Below, one piece after another: positions 19,745 to 28,832 of a DNA stretch of 45,968 nucleotides (position 1 is its first letter; the number at the start of each line of letters is the position of its first letter). Below the pieces are notes generated by a model. The model was not told the DNA's origin, ran no database searches, and was given only the letters and a program-made list of their open reading frames with translations. The translations under genes were made by a program, and so were the position numbers. Source of the DNA: CAZAKZ01 sp964485695 (GTDB lineage Bacteria; Planctomycetota; JAFGQW01); NCBI GenBank assembly GCA_964485695.1, contig CAZAKZ010000030.1:1-45968 (forward strand). The letters run 5' to 3'.

Positions 19745-20947
19745 CTACCGAATTGCGATCTTGATTCTGTTCATGCGATTTATGCCTACCCGTTCTCCGG
19801 AGGATTGCGCCACCCGGGCAACCTCCGTACTCCCCTCTCCGGCTCCCACCAGCAGGGCCAGGCCGGCCATCATCACCAGAAGAGAGGTTCCCCCCTGGCT
19901 GATGAAAGGCAGGGCGATTCCCTTGGGCGGCACGCTGGCCGTGACCACCGCGATGTTCATCGCCGCCTGCAGTCCGACGAGAGACACCACGCCCACACCC
20001 AGGAAGAACCGGAAGGGATCGCGTGTCTCCTTCAGGAGGCGAAAGGCAAAGACGAGCAGGGCCGCGAAGAGACCGAGGACCCCAAGGCAGCCCACCAGCC
20101 CCAGTTCCTCTCCGATGCTGGCAAAGAGGAAATCCCCGTGGACCTGCGGCAGGTAGGCCAGCTTCTGGCGCCCCTGGCCGAGGCCGTTGCCCAGGACACC
20201 GCCGGATCCGAGAGCCAGCAGGCTCTGACGGGTTTGATAGAAAAACATGGGATCGAACATCGCCTTGATCCGATGGAGGACGTGGTCGAACCTCAGCGCC
20301 ATCAATCCCACCACCGCAGGCAGTCCCAGACACACGAACGGCAGGAGGTGACGCACTCGCATGCCCGCCACCAGGAGCATGGTGAAACCCACGGCGGCCA
20401 GGAGCACACAGGTCCCCAGATCCGGCTCCAGGGCGACCAGGCCGGCGAGGGTCAGGATGACTCCCACGGGAGGAAGCACACCCCGGCGGAAGTCACTCAG
20501 CTGGTGTCGGAACCGCGAGAGGTAGTGAGCGAGAAAGAGGATCAGTGCCACCTTGGCGAACTCGGATGGCTGGATGGAGACCGCGGCGATGCGGAACCAT
20601 CGTCTCGCATTCCCCTCCACCGAGCCCAGGCCCGGAATCAGGACGAGGATCAACATCACAGCCGTCAGGAAGATCCCCACTCGCGCCCAGCGGTCCAGGA
20701 ATTCCATGGGCGTGCTTCGCACCAGGCAATAAACGGCCAGTGCGATGAGGAGGCTCAGGCCCTGACGCTTGAGCAACCGGTACGGGTCACCGCCATAGGG
20801 ATCTCCGTCGGGTGTGTAGATGAATGCGCTGGCGCTCATCACCATGAGCAATCCGACGATACTCAGCGCCATGCCGATGAGGAAGATTCGATCCGCATCC
20901 ACGGCCCGGGACGGTTTCCCGGGATTTGCTCGCTCCCCCCGCCCCAT
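19745..20947 (-). CDS. ftsW: Septal lipid II polymerase FtsW (SEDS family)
   Basis: A 400-residue polytopic membrane glycosyltransferase working with FtsI at the septum. SEDS signatures are visible: GNARRWFRIAAVSIQPSEFAKVA near residue 125 and ALPFISQGGTSLL near the C-terminus. The ATG at 20947 overlaps the mraY stop by one base (TGATG), so the two are coupled and murD is absent from its usual place between them. RodA is the alternative, but the dcw position favours FtsW. Confidence 0.95.
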   Translation of the reverse strand: MGRGERANPGKPSRAVDADRIFLIGMALSIVGLLMVMSASAFIYTPDGDPYGGDPYRLLKRQGLSLLIALAVYCLVRSTPMEFLDRWARVGIFLTAVMLILVLIPGLGSVEGNARRWFRIAAVSIQPSEFAKVALILFLAHYLSRFRHQLSDFRRGVLPPVGVILTLAGLVALEPDLGTCVLLAAVGFTMLLVAGMRVRHLLPFVCLGLPAVVGLMALRFDHVLHRIKAMFDPMFFYQTRQSLLALGSGGVLGNGLGQGRQKLAYLPQVHGDFLFASIGEELGLVGCLGVLGLFAALLVFAFRLLKETRDPFRFFLGVGVVSLVGLQAAMNIAVVTASVPPKGIALPFISQGGTSLLVMMAGLALLVGAGEGSTEVARVAQSSGERVGINRMNRIKIAIR

Positions 20948-22029
20948 CAGAAGCCCCCCAGCGTTCCGAACACGGCCACGGCGGACAGCACGGCCCCCAC
21001 CAGCCAGAACCGGCGGGTGATCCGGGTCTCCGGCCAGTGCTTGTGCTCGAAATGGTGATGCAACGGCGCACAGAGGAAGATGCGCTCTCCGTGTTTCTTG
21101 AAGTACCAGATCTGAAGGAGGACACTCAGCGCCTCGGCCACGAACACGCCTCCGATGACGAGGAGCAGAAGCTCCTGACGGATCGACACGGCGAGCATGC
21201 CCAGAGCCCCGCCCATGGCAAGGGCGCCCGTATCCCCCATGAAGATCCGCGCTGGATGCCGATTGAACAGAAGAAATCCCAACGCTGCCCCCACCAGCGC
21301 CCACGAGAACACCGCGGCCTCGACGGCCCCCGGCACGAAGAGGACGTTGTAACTGGAGGAAAGGTCCACGGATCCGGCGATGTACGCCAGCACCCCGACA
21401 GCGGAGAAGGCGAGGACCAGGAGCCCGGATGCAAGGCCGTCGAGGCCGTCGGTCAGGTTGACGGCGTTGGCCGATCCGGTGAGCACAACCACGGCCACCA
21501 GGATGAACAGAGGGCCGATGGAGATCCCCCACCCCACGAAGGGGAGCTGGATCATGATCCCCGTCTCGGACCCCTGGGCCACGTGGTATGAATAGACGAG
21601 GGTAGCCGCCATGAGAGCCACGGCCCCCTGGAGAATCAGCTTGGTCCGGATCTTCAGCCCCTTCAGGACGGGATGCCGGATCTTGATGAAGTCATCGAGG
21701 ACGCCGATGGCGCCGAAGAGCACCACCACGCCGGCGAGCGTGGGGAGCAGGATGCCGTCCCACCCGGCCCACAGGGCCGAGGCGAACAGCACTGCGGCGA
21801 TGAGCACCATTCCGCCCATGGTGACGGTGCCACGCTTGAGGTCGTGGCGGCCGGCCAGGAACTCACTGTCGGTCTTGTCACTGCGCTCGGCAATGCCGAT
21901 CTTCCGGAACAGGGCGATGGCCACGGGGCAGACCAGGAGCATGAAGAGGAAGGCCGTGACTCCGGCCAGGACCATGCGATCCAGGTCGCTCATTCGCCCC
22001 AGGATCGTGTCCAGGTCCATAGCAGCCAT
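20947..22029 (-). CDS. mraY: Phospho-MurNAc-pentapeptide transferase
   Basis: A 360-residue integral membrane enzyme joining UDP-MurNAc-pentapeptide to undecaprenyl phosphate to give lipid I. Key motifs are TMGGMVLI, VLDDFIKI, ANAVNLTDGLDGLASG, FMGDTGALAMGG and the APLHHHFE triad; length is standard. It starts one base after the murF stop (TGA-G-ATG). Confidence 0.97.
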   Translation of the reverse strand: MAAMDLDTILGRMSDLDRMVLAGVTAFLFMLLVCPVAIALFRKIGIAERSDKTDSEFLAGRHDLKRGTVTMGGMVLIAAVLFASALWAGWDGILLPTLAGVVVLFGAIGVLDDFIKIRHPVLKGLKIRTKLILQGAVALMAATLVYSYHVAQGSETGIMIQLPFVGWGISIGPLFILVAVVVLTGSANAVNLTDGLDGLASGLLVLAFSAVGVLAYIAGSVDLSSSYNVLFVPGAVEAAVFSWALVGAALGFLLFNRHPARIFMGDTGALAMGGALGMLAVSIRQELLLLVIGGVFVAEALSVLLQIWYFKKHGERIFLCAPLHHHFEHKHWPETRITRRFWLVGAVLSAVAVFGTLGGF

Positions 22030-22030
22030 C

Positions 22031-23515
22031 TCAATGCACGCAATCTTCTATACTCGGATCTTTACTCGGGTACGGCCATACCTTGAGTGCTCGCTTGAGT
22101 GCTCGGATGATGCCGCCCATGTGTACCGATCGAGATCCTTTCACCAGGACCGCGTCCCCCGGTCTGAGAAAGGAAGGAAGCGCAAGGGCGGCCGCTTCCG
22201 CGTCTTCAAAGTGTGCCAGGGCGTCCGGCCCCATGTGGGGCCGTGCGCCTTCGAGAACAAAAACGGCGAAGGGGCCGATAGCCCAGAGAACGTCAATCCC
22301 GCTGTCGGATGCCGCCTTCCCGAACTCGCGGTGCAGGACCTCGGCCCCAACGCCTAATTCTTTCATTTCTCCCGCCAGGAAGATCCTGCGGCCCGGCACG
22401 TCCAGTTCCTGGAGTACTTTCAAGGCCGCACGCATGGCGGGTGGATTTGCATTGTATGAGTCATCAATGACCAGGCTCTCGGCGGCCCGGAACGGCTCCA
22501 TTCGCCGGGGGATGGGTCGAAGTGTCTCGATGCGATCGATCAGATCGCTCCGGTCCACACCCAGCTCCCGGCAGACCGCGTACGCGGCCAGGGCATTCAT
22601 GACGTTGTGAACACCGAGAAGCGGCAGGTAGATCCGGCGTCCTTCCACCCGGAATCGCATGCCCAGACCGCTCGAGACCACCTCGGTGGCCCGGAACGTG
22701 TTGTCTTCACCGAGACCGAAATGGACGCGCTTCATGGCCCTGGATGAGGCCCTCGACGCAGCGGTCTTTTCTCCGAGAGCGCGGACATTCACGTCGTCTC
22801 CGTTCAACACAGCCGTACCGCCGGGGCGCAGGGTGTCCAGCAATGCGCCCTTCTCCCTGGCCACGCCCTCCACATCGATGAGGCATTCAAGATGCGCGGC
22901 CCCGATGCCGGTGAGGACGGCCACGTCCGGTCGGGCCAGTTCGCCGAGGTAGACAATCTCCCCGGGACTGCTCGTTCCCATCTCCACCACCGCATATCGA
23001 TGGGTCGAATCGAGTCCGGCGAGCAGCCGGGGAACGCCGATGCTGTTGTTCTCGTTACCGGGTGCCACGAGAACACTCCCCCCAGGGACATCGCCTCCCA
23101 GCAGACGGCCGATCATCTCCTTGGTAGTGGTCTTGCCGAAGCTTCCGGTCACCGCCACCAGTCGTCCGTTCCAACGATCTCTCGCGTACCTGCCCAGCTG
23201 CCCAAGGGCGGCGCAAGGGTCTTCGACCTGGATGAAGGACGAAGCGTCGCCCTGGGCGGGCACCCGTGAATCCCGCCGGATCACGACGCCGCCGGCGCCT
23301 TTTTCCAGGGCCTCGGCCACGAAATGATGGCCGTCGAATCGAGGGCCGGAGAGGGCGAAGAAGAGGGACCGCGGCGTGAGGGTGCGGGTATCGGTGGAGA
23401 CTCCCTGAAGCCGATCCGGCCCGGTCCCGGTCGGAATCGGGCTCCTCAAGGCCTCCTGGACCTCAGGCCAGGAGAACGTGGCGCCCATGGCCTCGGGTGA
23501 AGCGTCGTCGTTCAA
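22031..23515 (-). CDS. murF: UDP-MurNAc-tripeptide--D-alanyl-D-alanine ligase
   Basis: A 494-residue ATP-dependent ligase adding D-Ala-D-Ala to the tripeptide nucleotide. The ATP loop reads VTGSFGKTTTKEM, with ENNSIGVPR and VIDDSYNANPPAM typical of MurF. The TTG start is supported by GGAGGG five bases upstream; the next ATG (23488) lacks a usable site. The C-terminal peptide RALKRALK is encoded by a doubled 12-base unit, and the following codons repeat more weakly. Confidence 0.95.
   Translation of the reverse strand: MNDDASPEAMGATFSWPEVQEALRSPIPTGTGPDRLQGVSTDTRTLTPRSLFFALSGPRFDGHHFVAEALEKGAGGVVIRRDSRVPAQGDASSFIQVEDPCAALGQLGRYARDRWNGRLVAVTGSFGKTTTKEMIGRLLGGDVPGGSVLVAPGNENNSIGVPRLLAGLDSTHRYAVVEMGTSSPGEIVYLGELARPDVAVLTGIGAAHLECLIDVEGVAREKGALLDTLRPGGTAVLNGDDVNVRALGEKTAASRASSRAMKRVHFGLGEDNTFRATEVVSSGLGMRFRVEGRRIYLPLLGVHNVMNALAAYAVCRELGVDRSDLIDRIETLRPIPRRMEPFRAAESLVIDDSYNANPPAMRAALKVLQELDVPGRRIFLAGEMKELGVGAEVLHREFGKAASDSGIDVLWAIGPFAVFVLEGARPHMGPDALAHFEDAEAAALALPSFLRPGDAVLVKGSRSVHMGGIIRALKRALKVWPYPSKDPSIEDCVH
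22082..22105. repeat. 12-bp tandem repeat in murF C-terminus, 2 copies
   Basis: CTTGAGTGCTCG occurs twice, encoding RALK twice close to the MurF C-terminus. A looser repeat (ACTCGGATC, ACTCGGGTA) follows at 22050-22075. Confidence 0.85.
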
Positions 23516-23600
23516 GAATTCCCTCCCCGAAATTCTCGGTCAGTTCGGTCGATCAATCCGGTCTGTTCACTCGGCCAGTGCCGTGTTCCACGAGTCAGGA

Positions 23601-23626
23601 TGATCCTTCCCTTTGATCCTTTCCTT
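23601..23626. repeat. 13-bp tandem repeat between murE and murF
   Basis: TGATCCTTCCCTT is followed by TGATCCTTTCCTT, one mismatch; it begins in the gap and ends close to the murE stop. The adjoining 23530-23575 stretch contains degenerate TCGGTC-type repeats. Confidence 0.7.
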
Positions 23627-23635
23627 CACTGCATC

Positions 23636-25240
23636 TCAGCAGATCGGGTTGTACCGGGTTTGTATCGCAGTCAAGACCTCTTCCCGGTCGTCGAACGGAA
23701 CCGTCACGTCCTTGAATATTTGGGTGGCCTCGTGCCCCTTTCCAGCGATGAGCACGATGTCGCGGGGCCCTGCTTCCGCCACGGCCTTGTGGATGGCCAG
23801 GCGCCTGTCTATTTCCACCTGGACCTCCACCTGGCCGTCTATCGGAACACTCTGCTGGAAATCCCTTCGTCCTGGAATCCCCTCCCGGACTCCCTTCAGG
23901 ATGTCCTGGATGATGGCTTCGGGGGCCTCGTTCCTCGGGTTGTCGCTGGTCACGATGATCCGGTCGGCGAACTTCGCGGCCACCTTTCCCATGCGGGGCC
24001 GCCGTCCCGGATCCCGGTCCCCACCGCATCCGAAAAGTACGGTAAGACGGCCTTGGGAGCGGCCAGTGTTTATTTCCTGGTTTCTCCCCTGGTTTCTTCT
24101 CAGATCCGTGAGGGTGCGGAGCACGTTTTCGAGCGCCACGTGGGTGTGGGCATAGTCCACCACTACAAGCGCTTCTGAATCCGGAACGGGAATACGCTCC
24201 ATGCGGCCGGGTACGGCCTCGAGCCTCTCCAGGCCCTTGACCCGAGCCTTCATGTCCACCCCCAGGGCCATGGCCATACCGGCGGCCGTCACCGCATTGT
24301 CCACGTTGAACGGTCCGGGAAGCCGGATGCGGACTTCGTTGCGCCCCGCGGGCGAGCAGAGGCGGAAACTCGAACCGGTCAGTCCGGAACAGGTGTTCTC
24401 GGCCCACACGTCCGTGCCCGGACTCCCGCAGGAAATCACGCGGTTTCCGCGACGTCGAGCAAACGCCTCGATGCGTCGGCCCGCGGGATTCGCGACATGG
24501 ATCACGCAGACGGCCCGGGTGGAGAGTCCCTCGAAGAGGCGAAGCTTGGCCCGGTAGTAAGCCTCCATGTCCTCGTGGTAGTCCTGGTGATCCCGGGTCA
24601 GGTTGGTAAATGCAGCCACCCGGAAGTCCGTCCCCGTGACGCGATCCTGATCCAGGCCGTGGGAAGAGACCTCCATCACCACCGCGTCGTGGCCTTTCCG
24701 GACAGCCTCACGGAGGAGACGGGCCAGATCCGCGGATTGCGGGGTGGTGGTGGGCGCGGGAAGAAGGCGACCGCCGACCTGGTATCCCACGGTGCCCAGA
24801 AAGGCGGGAAACCGACCTGCCTCGACCAGAATGGACTGGACCATCTTAGCCGTGGTGGTCTTTCCGTTTGTGCCCGTGATGCCAATGACGTCCAGAGCGC
24901 TTGACGGCTGGCCGTAAAACGCGTGGGCCAGCAGGGCCAGAGCTAGGCGGGTACGGGGAACCGTGGCAACGGGAATGCACGGGCCGGCCTCCCGCAGCAG
25001 ATGGGCGAGTGGTGCCGTGTTCTCTGCCACCACGGCCGAGGCGCCCTTCCGGACCGCCTCCGCCACGTAGTGCAGGCCGTCCATCCGGGTCCCCGGGATG
25101 GCCACGAAAAGGTCCCTCGGCTTCACCTGCCTGGAATCGTATGCAATCCCGTTCACCTGGACCCTGTCTAGGGTGGCCGGATCACAGAATTGAAGCGAAG
25201 TTACCTGAGGCAGGACCGCCCAGAGCTGTCCCAGGTGCAT
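23636..25240 (-). CDS. murE: UDP-MurNAc-tripeptide synthetase (meso-diaminopimelate type)
   Basis: A 534-residue ligase adding the third stem residue. The ATP loop is GITGTNGKTTTAKM (about 120-133), substrate site SSHGLDQDR follows, and TSDNPRNEAPE (433-436 for DNPR) marks meso-diaminopimelate specificity. Start chosen at ATG 25240 because MHLGQLWAVL aligns with the family start; TTG 25243, one codon earlier, is better spaced from AAGGA. An RNQ/GR-rich insert at about 381-398 lies before LTVLFGCGGDRD and comes partly from a 12-base duplication. A 395-base gap separates it from ftsI. Confidence 0.95.
   Translation of the reverse strand: MHLGQLWAVLPQVTSLQFCDPATLDRVQVNGIAYDSRQVKPRDLFVAIPGTRMDGLHYVAEAVRKGASAVVAENTAPLAHLLREAGPCIPVATVPRTRLALALLAHAFYGQPSSALDVIGITGTNGKTTTAKMVQSILVEAGRFPAFLGTVGYQVGGRLLPAPTTTPQSADLARLLREAVRKGHDAVVMEVSSHGLDQDRVTGTDFRVAAFTNLTRDHQDYHEDMEAYYRAKLRLFEGLSTRAVCVIHVANPAGRRIEAFARRRGNRVISCGSPGTDVWAENTCSGLTGSSFRLCSPAGRNEVRIRLPGPFNVDNAVTAAGMAMALGVDMKARVKGLERLEAVPGRMERIPVPDSEALVVVDYAHTHVALENVLRTLTDLRRNQGRNQEINTGRSQGRLTVLFGCGGDRDPGRRPRMGKVAAKFADRIIVTSDNPRNEAPEAIIQDILKGVREGIPGRRDFQQSVPIDGQVEVQVEIDRRLAIHKAVAEAGPRDIVLIAGKGHEATQIFKDVTVPFDDREEVLTAIQTRYNPIC
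24076..24099. repeat. 12-bp tandem repeat in murE, 2 copies
   Basis: CCTGGTTTCTCC is repeated with one change, giving part of the basic, Gln-rich insert in MurE. Confidence 0.8.
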
Positions 25241-25635
25241 CAATGGGGCTTCCTTGTAGCACGCCACGATGCCCTATCCGGTTCTTGCGGCGGATTTTAC
25301 CAATCCGCATCTCCCTTACCTACTGTCATTTCGAACTTTTTGAAAAAAAGTAGGGTGGAATCCACTTTCCGCAGGGCATCCAACTTCTCGAGGTTCGCTT
25401 TCAAGCCGCCGGCTCGAAAGCCCGATCATGACTCTCAGCCCGGATGAATACGGTTCTGTCCGGGCCGGATGGTTTCGCGCGAAAAAAATATCGGGAGCCG
25501 CGCCCTTAACGCCTTTCCCTTGGGAATCCGTCCTGATTCCGATTTCACCAAACAAGCGACTCCCGATTTTCAGTTCATTCGATCCTGTCTTGTCCTGCGA
25601 TCCCTCCCTGCGTTTCCAGGAAACATATTGAAACG
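25241..25635. other. 395-base gap between ftsI and murE with palindromes
   Basis: No gene is supported here, which is odd inside a tightly packed cluster. It holds a strong hairpin at 25397-25421 (GCTTTC/GAAAGC, one mismatch, then AGCC/GGCT with a 3-base loop), a 12-base palindrome TTTCGCGCGAAA at 25473-25484, and an A/T-rich inverted repeat around 25334-25352. The TGTCATTTCGAAC and GGAATCC phrases recall dispersed intergenic repeats of other bacteria, but no second copy occurs in this window. Confidence 0.5.
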
Positions 25636-27540
25636 TCACGTCCGGACCCGATCCCGGTCCAGGAGAAATCGCATGATCTCGACTCCGCACTGCCCGAGCA
25701 CCCGCCCCGCCGAGATCGTCTTCCGGCCGGTCTTGCACCGGGGATGCGGCGCGGTCAGGGCAACGATGTATCGGGCAAATCCCTCGCCCACCGGTCCGAT
25801 GACCACGAGGCTCAGGATGTTCTCCGAGTGTTTCTTCCCGGCCGCCTGGTCGAGGCGATTCCGGATAGCAGGGTCTTCCACGGTGGCCGTGCCTGTCTTG
25901 GCGCCCATGGCGTGGCCGCCGAACAGGCTCCGCTGTTCACGGTAAAGACGGTTGAGCGTTCCCCCCTTGACCTCGATGACCTTGCGCAGCACACCCCGTA
26001 GCCGGGCCGCCACACCGGGCGTGAAGAGAACGCGCCTCTCGGGGGTCTGTTCCAACCACCGGGGGCTCCCGCGGTTGCCCGCCGGGTGAGTGACCTTCCG
26101 GGTCAGCACGGGCGGCCGCAAGGTTCCATCCGTGGCAATGGCGGTATACGCATAGGCCAGATCCATGAGGGTCATGCGCATCTCCTGGCCGAAGGACCAG
26201 GACACCGCGGTGTATCCCTTGCGCCACAATCCAGTAGGCGCCGTGGATCCAGGCTCTTTTCCCAGCCGCGACCACACCCCGGGCAGAGCGAGGGAGTAAC
26301 ACCCTCCCCTCTCCTCGAATCCGATTCGCCCCAGGAGTCCCGCCATACGTTCCAGTCCCATCTGATCGGCCAGCCGTGCCATACCCACGTTGTAGGAGGC
26401 CATGAGCGCTCTCTCGACGGAGACGTTTCCATGACGTTTGTGCTTGTAATTCCGCACACCGCGACGCCCGATCATCACCGGACCCCGGGTTCCTTCGGGG
26501 TGGCCGCAGTCCACGATGTCCGTCAAGCGGCGGGGATTGGCCCCGGAAAGTGCTTCCCCCACAGTGAAGGGTTTAAAAGTGGAGCCGGGAGGAACCGCGT
26601 ACGTGAGGGGGATCATCCATTGAACGTCCTCGAGACCCCTCTGCTCCTGGCTGCGCACGTACGGCCACTGGCGAAGATCCGGACTGCACGGCCTGGAGGC
26701 CAGAGCCAGGACCTCCCCGCTCCATGCATCCAGCACCACGGCACCCGCGCCCGGTCGGGGGCTGTATTTTTCCATGACGCTGTCCAGCACCCGTTCGGCC
26801 ACCTCCTGGACCTCCTTGTCCAGGGTCAGGTAGACGTCGGCACCGCCGTGGCCCGGATCGATGACCCGGTTTTCCTCTTCCAGGGAGAGTTGGATGCACC
26901 GGCCGTCCCGAAATCCTTCGAGACAGGCGTCCTTCCCCTGGAGCACAGGATTCAGGGCCGCCTCCAGGCCGACGAGATGGCGGTCCTGTCTCAGGTTCTT
27001 CGGGCTCCCGAAGCGCCCCAGGAGCCCTTCGGCCAGGGGAAAGGCCGGCTGCAAGCGGATCGTAGTGGCGTCCAGACTCAACCAGTCTCCGTGCTTCCGG
27101 GCCAGATCCACGATGCTGGGCTGCCGGATGCCGCGCGCCACCTGGAACCAGGTCTTCTTCACCGCCCTCATCCGGTCCAGGATATCACGAAGCTCCAGGC
27201 CGAGGGCGTCAGCCACGAGGGCCGCACGGCGCTGTCTTGCCCGGGGCGAGCAGTCCACGCGCATGCACAGGTTCCACCCGAGGTAGTCGTGGACCAAGGG
27301 GACTCCGTTACGGTCCAGGATCCGACCGCGGTCGTGCGTGATCTTGAACCGCTTCAGGTACTGCCCGGAGGCAGTCTTCCGGAAATCATCGTGATTCAGG
27401 ACCTGGATCTGGACGAGGCGTAGCGCCAGGGCCGCAAAGATGATGAGCAGACCCGTCACCACCCAGGAGAAGCGCCGCACGGGCGCCGGAGCCTTGTGGA
27501 CAGGGGCCGGATCCGCATCGTGGAGGCCGAAATACTTCAT
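25636..27540 (-). CDS. ftsI: Septal transpeptidase FtsI (class B PBP)
   Basis: A 634-residue penicillin-binding protein crosslinking septal peptidoglycan. One N-terminal membrane anchor (about 25-45) is followed by the dimerisation region with HDRGRILDRNG. The transpeptidase domain has all three catalytic motifs: Ser320-Thr-Phe-Lys323, Ser382-Tyr-Asn384, and Lys548-Thr-Gly-Thr551. The start ATG at 27540 lies 32 bases after the ftsL stop and lacks a strong ribosome site. Context and size favour FtsI over a sporulation-type relative. Confidence 0.94.
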   Translation of the reverse strand: MKYFGLHDADPAPVHKAPAPVRRFSWVVTGLLIIFAALALRLVQIQVLNHDDFRKTASGQYLKRFKITHDRGRILDRNGVPLVHDYLGWNLCMRVDCSPRARQRRAALVADALGLELRDILDRMRAVKKTWFQVARGIRQPSIVDLARKHGDWLSLDATTIRLQPAFPLAEGLLGRFGSPKNLRQDRHLVGLEAALNPVLQGKDACLEGFRDGRCIQLSLEEENRVIDPGHGGADVYLTLDKEVQEVAERVLDSVMEKYSPRPGAGAVVLDAWSGEVLALASRPCSPDLRQWPYVRSQEQRGLEDVQWMIPLTYAVPPGSTFKPFTVGEALSGANPRRLTDIVDCGHPEGTRGPVMIGRRGVRNYKHKRHGNVSVERALMASYNVGMARLADQMGLERMAGLLGRIGFEERGGCYSLALPGVWSRLGKEPGSTAPTGLWRKGYTAVSWSFGQEMRMTLMDLAYAYTAIATDGTLRPPVLTRKVTHPAGNRGSPRWLEQTPERRVLFTPGVAARLRGVLRKVIEVKGGTLNRLYREQRSLFGGHAMGAKTGTATVEDPAIRNRLDQAAGKKHSENILSLVVIGPVGEGFARYIVALTAPHPRCKTGRKTISAGRVLGQCGVEIMRFLLDRDRVRT

Positions 27541-27541
27541 T

Positions 27542-27559
27542 GTCCAGGTCGTCCAGGTC
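27542..27559. repeat. 9-bp tandem repeat in the ftsL-ftsI junction
   Basis: GTCCAGGTC occurs twice directly upstream of the ftsI start, followed by looser copies (GTTCAGGTA, AGGTCAGTT) running to the ftsL stop. Confidence 0.7.
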
Positions 27560-27572
27560 AGTTCAGGTAAGG

Positions 27573-27950
27573 TCAGTTCTCGGTCCGAGCCAGGCCACTT
27601 GAGTCCTGCGGTCGGTCCCGGGCTCCGGAGGTGAAGATCTCCGGAAGCCCGGGAATCCGCAAGGGAAGATCGGCGTCCCTGGCCCGCACGGTCAGGGCCT
27701 GGAGGCTAGAGGCGGCCGTTTTCAGCTCGATGAGCTCGGCCCGGATGCGTTTGAGACGCTCCTTCTGTGCCACCAGAGCCGCATGGTCCGCCCCACGACG
27801 CATTTCCAGAATGCTCTCGTGGACCGTGACCCCGGCCGTGAGAATCAAGGCTGCCAGGGTGGCGCCGATCAACACCCTCCCCATGATAATTACCGCCCCT
27901 CTCATTCGGGGAAACCGCCTTCCCCGACTCGGGCTCGAACGTGTTTTCAT
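27573..27950 (-). CDS. ftsL: FtsL-like division protein
   Basis: A 125-residue small bitopic protein: basic N-terminus, one membrane helix (about 18-43), then a helical coiled-coil-like stretch (about 48-90). This layout and the place between rsmH and ftsI identify FtsL, which with FtsB and FtsQ activates FtsW-FtsI; sequence is poorly conserved in the family. The ATG immediately follows the rsmH TGA. The C-terminus is Arg/Asp/Pro-rich. Confidence 0.75.
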   Translation of the reverse strand: MKTRSSPSRGRRFPRMRGAVIIMGRVLIGATLAALILTAGVTVHESILEMRRGADHAALVAQKERLKRIRAELIELKTAASSLQALTVRARDADLPLRIPGLPEIFTSGARDRPQDSSGLARTEN

Positions 27951-28829
27951 TCAGGCAATCCGCTCCACGCAACGGAGTATGGCGCTGCGGCTGCGCGGAT
28001 TGTTCATCTCCTCGGCCTTGGGGGGGCGGATGGGCTTTGGGGTAAGGAGGGATACCCGGCCCGCCTTCACCGCCCCGCGAAAGGCCGTTTTAACTCTTCT
28101 CGTTTCCAGGCTGTGGAAGGAAATCACCGCCATCCTTCCACCCAGGCTCAGGGCTTCGAGCCCTCGTTCCAGGAACACTTCCAGGGCCGTCATTTCCATG
28201 TTGACTGCAATGCGTATGGCCTGAAATGTGCGCATGGCTCTGTCTTTTTTTGGAGATCCTCGGGGCACGGCCCGGCGAACCACCTCCGCCAGGGTGAGGG
28301 TGTCCCGGATCGGACGTGCCCGGACAATGGCCCCGGCAATGCGTCGGGAGTAACGTTCCTCTCCGTATTCGTGAATGATCCGGGCCAGCCGATCCTGGCC
28401 CACGTGGTTGACCCAGTGGTCCGCGGTCTCCGGCTGTGTCCGGTCGAACCGCATGTCCAGAGGCCCCGGTGTCTGATAGCTGAATCCGCGTTTCGGATCC
28501 TCGATCTGGAAGCTGCTGAGGCCAAGGTCCGCAACAAGGCCGTCCACACACTGTAGCCCTGCGGCATCGAGAACCCTGTCCAGGTCCCTGAAATTCTCGT
28601 GGAAGCACTGGACGCCGGGGGCCACCCCATCCAGCCGCGCCTCGATGCGGGCCACGGCCTCGCGATCCCGGTCCAGGACCACGAGTCGCCCACTGGGCCC
28701 GAGACGACGCGCCAGTGCCTCGGCCAGACCCCCTCCGCCGCCCGTAGCGTCCAGGATCGTTGCATCGGAGGCCGGGTCCAGGAGTTCGACCACCGCCTCC
28801 AGCAAGACGGGGATGTGGCTCTTGCCCAT
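27951..28829 (-). CDS. rsmH: 16S rRNA m4C1402 methyltransferase RsmH
   Basis: A 292-residue S-adenosylmethionine-dependent enzyme acting on 16S rRNA. The start HIPVLLEAVVELL, the SAM loop ILDATGGGGG (about 25-34), LSSFQIEDPKRGFSY and VISFHSLETRRVK are typical. It lies three bases after mraZ, the standard first pair of the dcw cluster. Confidence 0.96.
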   Translation of the reverse strand: MGKSHIPVLLEAVVELLDPASDATILDATGGGGGLAEALARRLGPSGRLVVLDRDREAVARIEARLDGVAPGVQCFHENFRDLDRVLDAAGLQCVDGLVADLGLSSFQIEDPKRGFSYQTPGPLDMRFDRTQPETADHWVNHVGQDRLARIIHEYGEERYSRRIAGAIVRARPIRDTLTLAEVVRRAVPRGSPKKDRAMRTFQAIRIAVNMEMTALEVFLERGLEALSLGGRMAVISFHSLETRRVKTAFRGAVKAGRVSLLTPKPIRPPKAEEMNNPRSRSAILRCVERIA

Positions 28830-28832
28830 GTG

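Noticed and set aside
25316..25738. 140-codon minus-strand frame between ftsI and murE
   Set aside because: It starts inside ftsI in another frame, and its tail translates repeat-like intergenic sequence; no domain is visible.
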